Shown here piece after piece: positions 59,762-64,000 of a stretch of 64,000 nucleotides of DNA. Both the position numbers and the translations under genes were made by a program. Every line of letters starts with the position of its first letter. Within the stretch, counting starts at the first letter, position 1. The stretch covers positions 28,903,364 to 28,967,363 of the forward strand of contig CM025854.1 in NCBI GenBank assembly GCA_003952965.2. The letters are read 5' to 3'. The notes under the pieces were generated by a model, which did no database searches, was not told where the DNA came from, and worked only from the letters and a program-made list of their open reading frames with translations. Source of the DNA: Morella rubra (taxonomy: Eukaryota > Streptophyta > Magnoliopsida > Fagales > Myricaceae).

Positions 59762-59766
59762 TCTAC

Positions 59767-60510
59767 AACATGCATGTTTGCCAAAGAGTTCTCTTGCTTC
59801 TAAGGTCTTTCCTATGTTTTTCTTTCTATTGGCCAGTAACCAATTTTTTTTTTCTTCGTTTTCTCCATGGGTTCAGCCCAAAACGACGCGTACCAGGCAA
59901 TCAGTCCTAGTTCCGCGTATTGGAACCGTAGATAGCCGGGTGTCCCACAGGGAGTGATGTTGATTATGGAGACTCATCGCGTTCAAGGGGTGGTTGGTCT
60001 ACTCGGACTGCCACTGCTGATGCCAGTGGACTAAGCTTTTACAAGTCATGACTTTGACAGAAAGGCACTAACACGTTGGAGCATATTATTTCTATACTTT
60101 TTACGTGCATATTATATTATTGAAAATTATATAAACAATAAACACACAAATTATTTTAATGAAATTAAACTGAAAAAAAAAAAGGCAGAACAAAATAAAC
60201 AATTGAGATGGAATCTTGTACTCGGTTCAGGTCAAAAATATGTTTCTAGGTTAGCATAAATTAACCATGTGCCTATTACTCTTAGCAAAGTGTCCCTTCA
60301 CTTGGTTAGTTGACTAGACCTGAGTGTCTCAAACGGGCGGCTTCACGTGGCCTTCCACGCGTGTCTTTTGACCACTTTCGTCCTCTTTCCACCTCAGTCT
60401 CCCTCGTCCCACTGTACTCACACGTTCGCTACTCGGACTCCCACTCTTTTATAGCACACGCATCTTTGCCTGCCCCTTCAAGTTTCACCACACCAAGTAC
60501 AGCGCCCACC
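59767..60510 (+). promoter_or_regulatory. Receptor E promoter region
   Basis: It is near-identical to 19740-20488 upstream of receptor C. A probable TATA element TTTTATAGC lies at 60447-60455, before the ATG at 60511. The preserved upstream sequence suggests recent duplication. Confidence 0.5.
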
Positions 60511-63210
60511 ATGCATAACTCGTACAGATCACACGTCGTCCTCCTCTTAGTATTTTTCTTCCAGAATTATCTGACATTCATAACTGGTAAGCCCAACCTT
60601 CTCGACTCCATCATCGATAATGTGGCCCTTGACTGCGGTTCCTCTGCCATTTCCACTTACTCAGGTGGCAGGGAGTGGACCGGAGACATTGGCTCAAAAT
60701 TCATCGCCTCACACCAGCCTAAGCATATCTCAACTGTCTCAAATTCCACTTCCCTGACGACCGTCAATTCTATCCCGTATCTTACGGCGCGGATCTTTGT
60801 TTCTCAATTCACCTACACGATTCATATTAGTCCGGGCAACAAATTTATCCGCCTCTACTTCTATCCAGATAAGTACGGTGATTATGATAGGTCTAAGGCC
60901 TATTTCACTGTTACTGCCGGTCCGTTCACCCTCCTCAGAAACTTCAGCGCTTCCCTTGCTGCTGATTCATTAGGCTCAAAGTTTTTGGTCAAAGAATTCT
61001 GCGTAAACGTAGAGGAGGGTCACAGAGTACTGAACATTACCTTCACTCCATCCCCGAATACTTCAGATGATGCATATGCGTTTATAAATGGGATTGAGAT
61101 CGTCTCGATGCCCACCAGCCTTTAATTATACTGCCTTTGGAGATAAAGGGTACGGCTTGTTGGCTGGAACTCTCGGTTTCCTGTCCGAAACAACACCGCT
61201 CTTGAGATGGTTCACCGACTAAATGTAGGTGGAAGTTCCATTTCACCGATTGAGGACTCCGGCAAGATGTTCCGGAGATGGTTTGAGGATTCCAACTTCT
61301 TCATATCTGCAGGAGTAAATTATATAAAAAGTGGGGCCCAAATCAGATACGTAGGCATAGCCGCTTACACAGCACCAGAGAAAGTCTATCAGACGGCGCG
61401 GTCTACAAGAATATCCAGAGGAGGGAGCAAATGGCACAACCAGCTTACCTGGAGATTGCCAATAGACTCGGGCTTTAAGTACCTGGTAAGACTTCACTTC
61501 TGTGAGGTCCAGCCAGAGCTAAAGAAGGGTGGTTACAGTGGCTTTCATATTTCAATCAGAAATAAGACGGTTGAGTCTTTTGCAAATGTTTTGGCTTGGA
61601 GCGGCGGGCAAGGCATTCCGGTTTACAAGGATTACGTTGTAATGATTCCCAGGGTTAAAAGTAAGGGTAAGACCTATCTTTTTATAGAGCTTCGTCCCAT
61701 TGCAAATTCGAGCGCCGGATATTCTGACGCAATCCTTAATGGTCTAGAGTTGTTCAAACTGAATAACTCTGACGCCAATCTTGCTGGACCTAACCCTGAA
61801 GTCCCATTCCCTCATAACCACCACAAACCATGCCCCCCCATATCCAAAAAGAAAGTCGAGGGCTCAAAATCATTGTTGTTGCTTGCCATTTTTGGGGCTT
61901 CCCTAGGTGTTGTAACCGTCTTCTTTCTTTGGGCTTGACAATTTTCTGGTCCCGGAAGACAGCAAAGTCCAACAAGAACCAAACATCACCATCTCTTGAA
62001 GAGTTGTGCCGTCGTTTCACCCTGGCAGAGATTCGTGCTGCCACAAAAAACTTCAACAGGAATCTTGTGATTGGAAGAGGTGGATGTGGTCTTGTATACA
62101 AAGGTTACATCGATGCAGGACTCACACCGGTCGCAATCAAGATCTTCGCGCCCACTTCGGATCAAGGCAACCGGGAGTTCCAAACCGAGATCGCATTGCT
62201 CGCAAAACTTCGTCACCCCCACCTGGTCTCTTTGATCGGTTACTGCGATGATGAACAGGTCATGATCATCGTGTACGACTTCATGCCCCATAAAACGCTT
62301 CGTCATCATCTTTACGATACGGATAGTCCTCCACTATCATGGAAGCAGAGACTCGAGATTTGCATTGGCACTGCTCGGGGGCTGTTGTACCTTCATGAAG
62401 GTGCAGAACATATGGTTATACACCGAGACGTCAAGACCAGTAATATTCTACTGGACAGGGACTGGGTGGCCAAGGTTTCGGACTTTGGGCTCTCTAGACT
62501 GGGGCCGACGAACCTCTCAAGAAGCCACGTCACCACAAATGTGAGGGGCACGTTCGGGTATATGGACCCAGAGTATATGTTGACCAATCAGCTATCGGTG
62601 AAATCTGATGTCTATGGGTTTGGGGTGGTGTTGTTTGAGGTGTTATGTGCAAGACCAGCGGTGGATACTGGCCTAGACGATGAGCAACAATGTTTGGCCC
62701 AATGGGCGCGGCAATGCTACGAAGATGGTTCGCTGGAACAGATCATTGACAGCCGTTTGATCGGTCTAATTGCGCCGGATAGCTTGCAAGGTGTATGCGA
62801 AGATCGCGTACAGATGCTTGTGTGACGATAGAAAAAGACGGCCCACAATGGCTAAAGTGTTGCGGGCCCTAGAGAAAGCAATGGAATTGCAGGAGATTGC
62901 TGAGGGTGGGGCTCACACGGTGACAATCGAAGATGAAGTTCCGTTGTGTGGCGGAGGGAATTCGATGCTGTCAAGACCTCGGAATAGTCCTGGCGTGGCC
63001 CATTCGTGCCCATTATTTTGGACGAAAAGCACAAGCCCAAAGGTGCTTCTTAGGTTTTTGAGCGACAAGACGGGGCTTAAATGGATAAAACCACCAAAGC
63101 CGGGCGGTCTGCCTCGTCTCCACGTGCAAGTGCACGACTTAAGTCGCTGCGGGCCTTATACGGCACCGGGGAAGATTCCAGTTGAGACAACAAACGTTAA
63201 ACGACAATAG
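60511..63210 (+). pseudogene. Receptor E: CrRLK1L receptor kinase, frameshifted
   Basis: This is the most complete copy of the C/E subtype: signal peptide, both malectin-like halves, transmembrane segment (about nt 61860-61950), kinase and ~90-residue tail. It spans exactly 900 codons (2700 bp), but at least four indels break the frame: an extra A near 61126 creating a stop, a shift between 61150 and 61205, a missing T near 61930 in the transmembrane segment, and an extra C near 62787 late in the kinase. Kinase motifs (GRGGCG, VAIK, HRD, DFG) are intact. I chose the ATG at 60511 because it matches receptor C; an upstream in-frame extension lacks signal-peptide character. Most lesions are single bases, so sequence error is possible. 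Confidence 0.88.
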
Positions 63211-63723
63211 AGAAGTGATCGCGAACACTACCAGTAATTTCACTCCTTGTTTTTGCCCTGTTAAAGAACAATAATTTGACCACTTTTTGCTCTTCCTTTT
63301 TTCTTAAAGTGAACTTCCCCAAGGAATGGAAATGTGCAATTAGTCGCTCATAGAAAAAGCAGGTCTTCTGTAGATGTGGTCCATTTGGAACGAAGGGTTA
63401 TCACGTCGAAAGAGATGTAGCATTGTGGGTCTAGATAGAGAAAAAGAGGTCACATTCCACGTGCTTTGAAAGTAGGCATTCCTATAAAGTGCCAAATCTA
63501 AAGCCAAAGCTTGGAAAGTATTCACTCTCACAACTGCCAATCAGCTACGTTCGAATCTTTATTGAACCCAATCTATGCATCAGCAGATGGGTGGGCTCCG
63601 GCTCCCCACTGAAATGACACATTGTCTTTCATGCTCTCTCTCCGTAGCAAATATGGGACACACGGTATTACAACCGTTATAGAACCGTAAAACAAAAAAG
63701 AAAATAATTGAATTTCCAAAGAT

Positions 63724-63757
<34 letters not shown>

Positions 63758-64000
63758 TATAGAAATTTGTCGGCCTGGTTGAGAAAAGTGAATGCCTTCT
63801 GATTTGGATGGACTCGCAAATTCTTTCGTTTCTTGGGGCGTCAATAGACTGTTGAACTAGTTGTGGCCAGGGTTTTATAGGTTAGAATTCAAACGCTCTA
63901 GATATACAGATGTAGGCATAATGAAGCCAGGCTCTAGCCCTTTAAAAATAGTCGCATTCCTACTAATTAAGTTGACGTACCAGATACCAACAAGAAAAAC
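63211..64000. other. Receptor E 3' flank
   Basis: It matches 22699-23160 and then, after the poly-G tract, 27018-27210. No gene is seen to the window end. Confidence 0.6.
63724..63755 (+). repeat. Poly-G tract (32 G)
   Basis: Thirty-two consecutive G are flanked by GAT and TTTATAG. The paralogous tract after receptor C has 14. Confidence 0.9.

Noticed and set aside
1..64000. CRISPR arrays, bacterial operons, tRNA or rRNA genes
   Set aside because: No spaced repeats of CRISPR type and no tRNA or rRNA sequence was recognised; gene content is plant nuclear.

Overview
This window is nuclear DNA of a flowering plant. The evidence is intronless malectin-like (CrRLK1L, FERONIA-type) receptor kinase genes, RALF-type secreted peptide genes, a Ty1/copia element primed by initiator tRNA-Met, a ZMYM1-type hAT transposon, a Pack-MULE, and fragments of plant-specific genes (CHX antiporter, mTERF, GH31 alpha-xylosidase). 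A woody eudicot is my guess; the species cannot be told from the sequence.

The backbone is a degenerate tandem array, all on the + strand, that alternates receptor kinase and RALF-like peptide. Five large receptor copies are visible: A (965-3614), B (12479-15124), C (20489-22698), D (51099-54114) and E (60511-63210). Three short 3' receptor relics lie near 6.7, 18.45 and 55.5 kb. RALF-like genes are R1 (5641-6015, intact), R2 (10183-10542, broken), R3 (16781-17158, intact), R4 (37413-37805, open but lacking four C-terminal cysteines), a 5'-truncated R5 (54645-54811), a 3' relic (7709-7768) and two promoter-only relics (25.4 and 39.8 kb). RALFs are the known ligands of CrRLK1L receptors, so ligand and receptor genes have been duplicated here as linked pairs, the peptide about 1.7-2.7 kb downstream of the kinase. 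There are two receptor subtypes (A/B/D-kinase and C/E) with matching peptide and promoter subtypes.

Every receptor copy carries stops, frameshifts or deletions, while R1 and R3 are intact. Between R1 and R3 the signal-plus-propeptide half (70 codons) differs by one amino acid, but the mature half differs at 18 of 54 codons with only two silent codon changes. Receptors A and B likewise differ in the first ~60 residues of the mature ectodomain by ten replacement and no silent codons. This looks like past diversifying selection on both partners.

Region by region: 1-18.5 kb holds the A/R1 and B/R3 duplicated blocks with R2 between them. 18.5-25.7 kb holds block C with a MITE (24201-24708) and a RALF promoter relic. 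25.8-37.8 kb is a kinase-less copy of the same flank, split by a copia element (27618-36040) that itself holds a hAT element (28107-31607), and ending at R4. 37.8-51 kb is a gene graveyard: a CHX antiporter 3' end arranged as an inverted repeat, a 3.1 kb Pack-MULE (45952-49072) carrying mTERF and LRR-kinase fragments, and a multi-exon relic at ~50 kb. 51-56 kb is chimeric receptor D, split by a fold-back MITE, plus R5. 56-64 kb is block E with two TG...CA insertions, a minisatellite and a 32-base poly-G tract.

If expressed, R1 and R3 would be secreted signalling peptides acting on malectin-like receptor kinases at the cell surface. The broken receptors here cannot be full-length partners unless the single-base indels are assembly errors.
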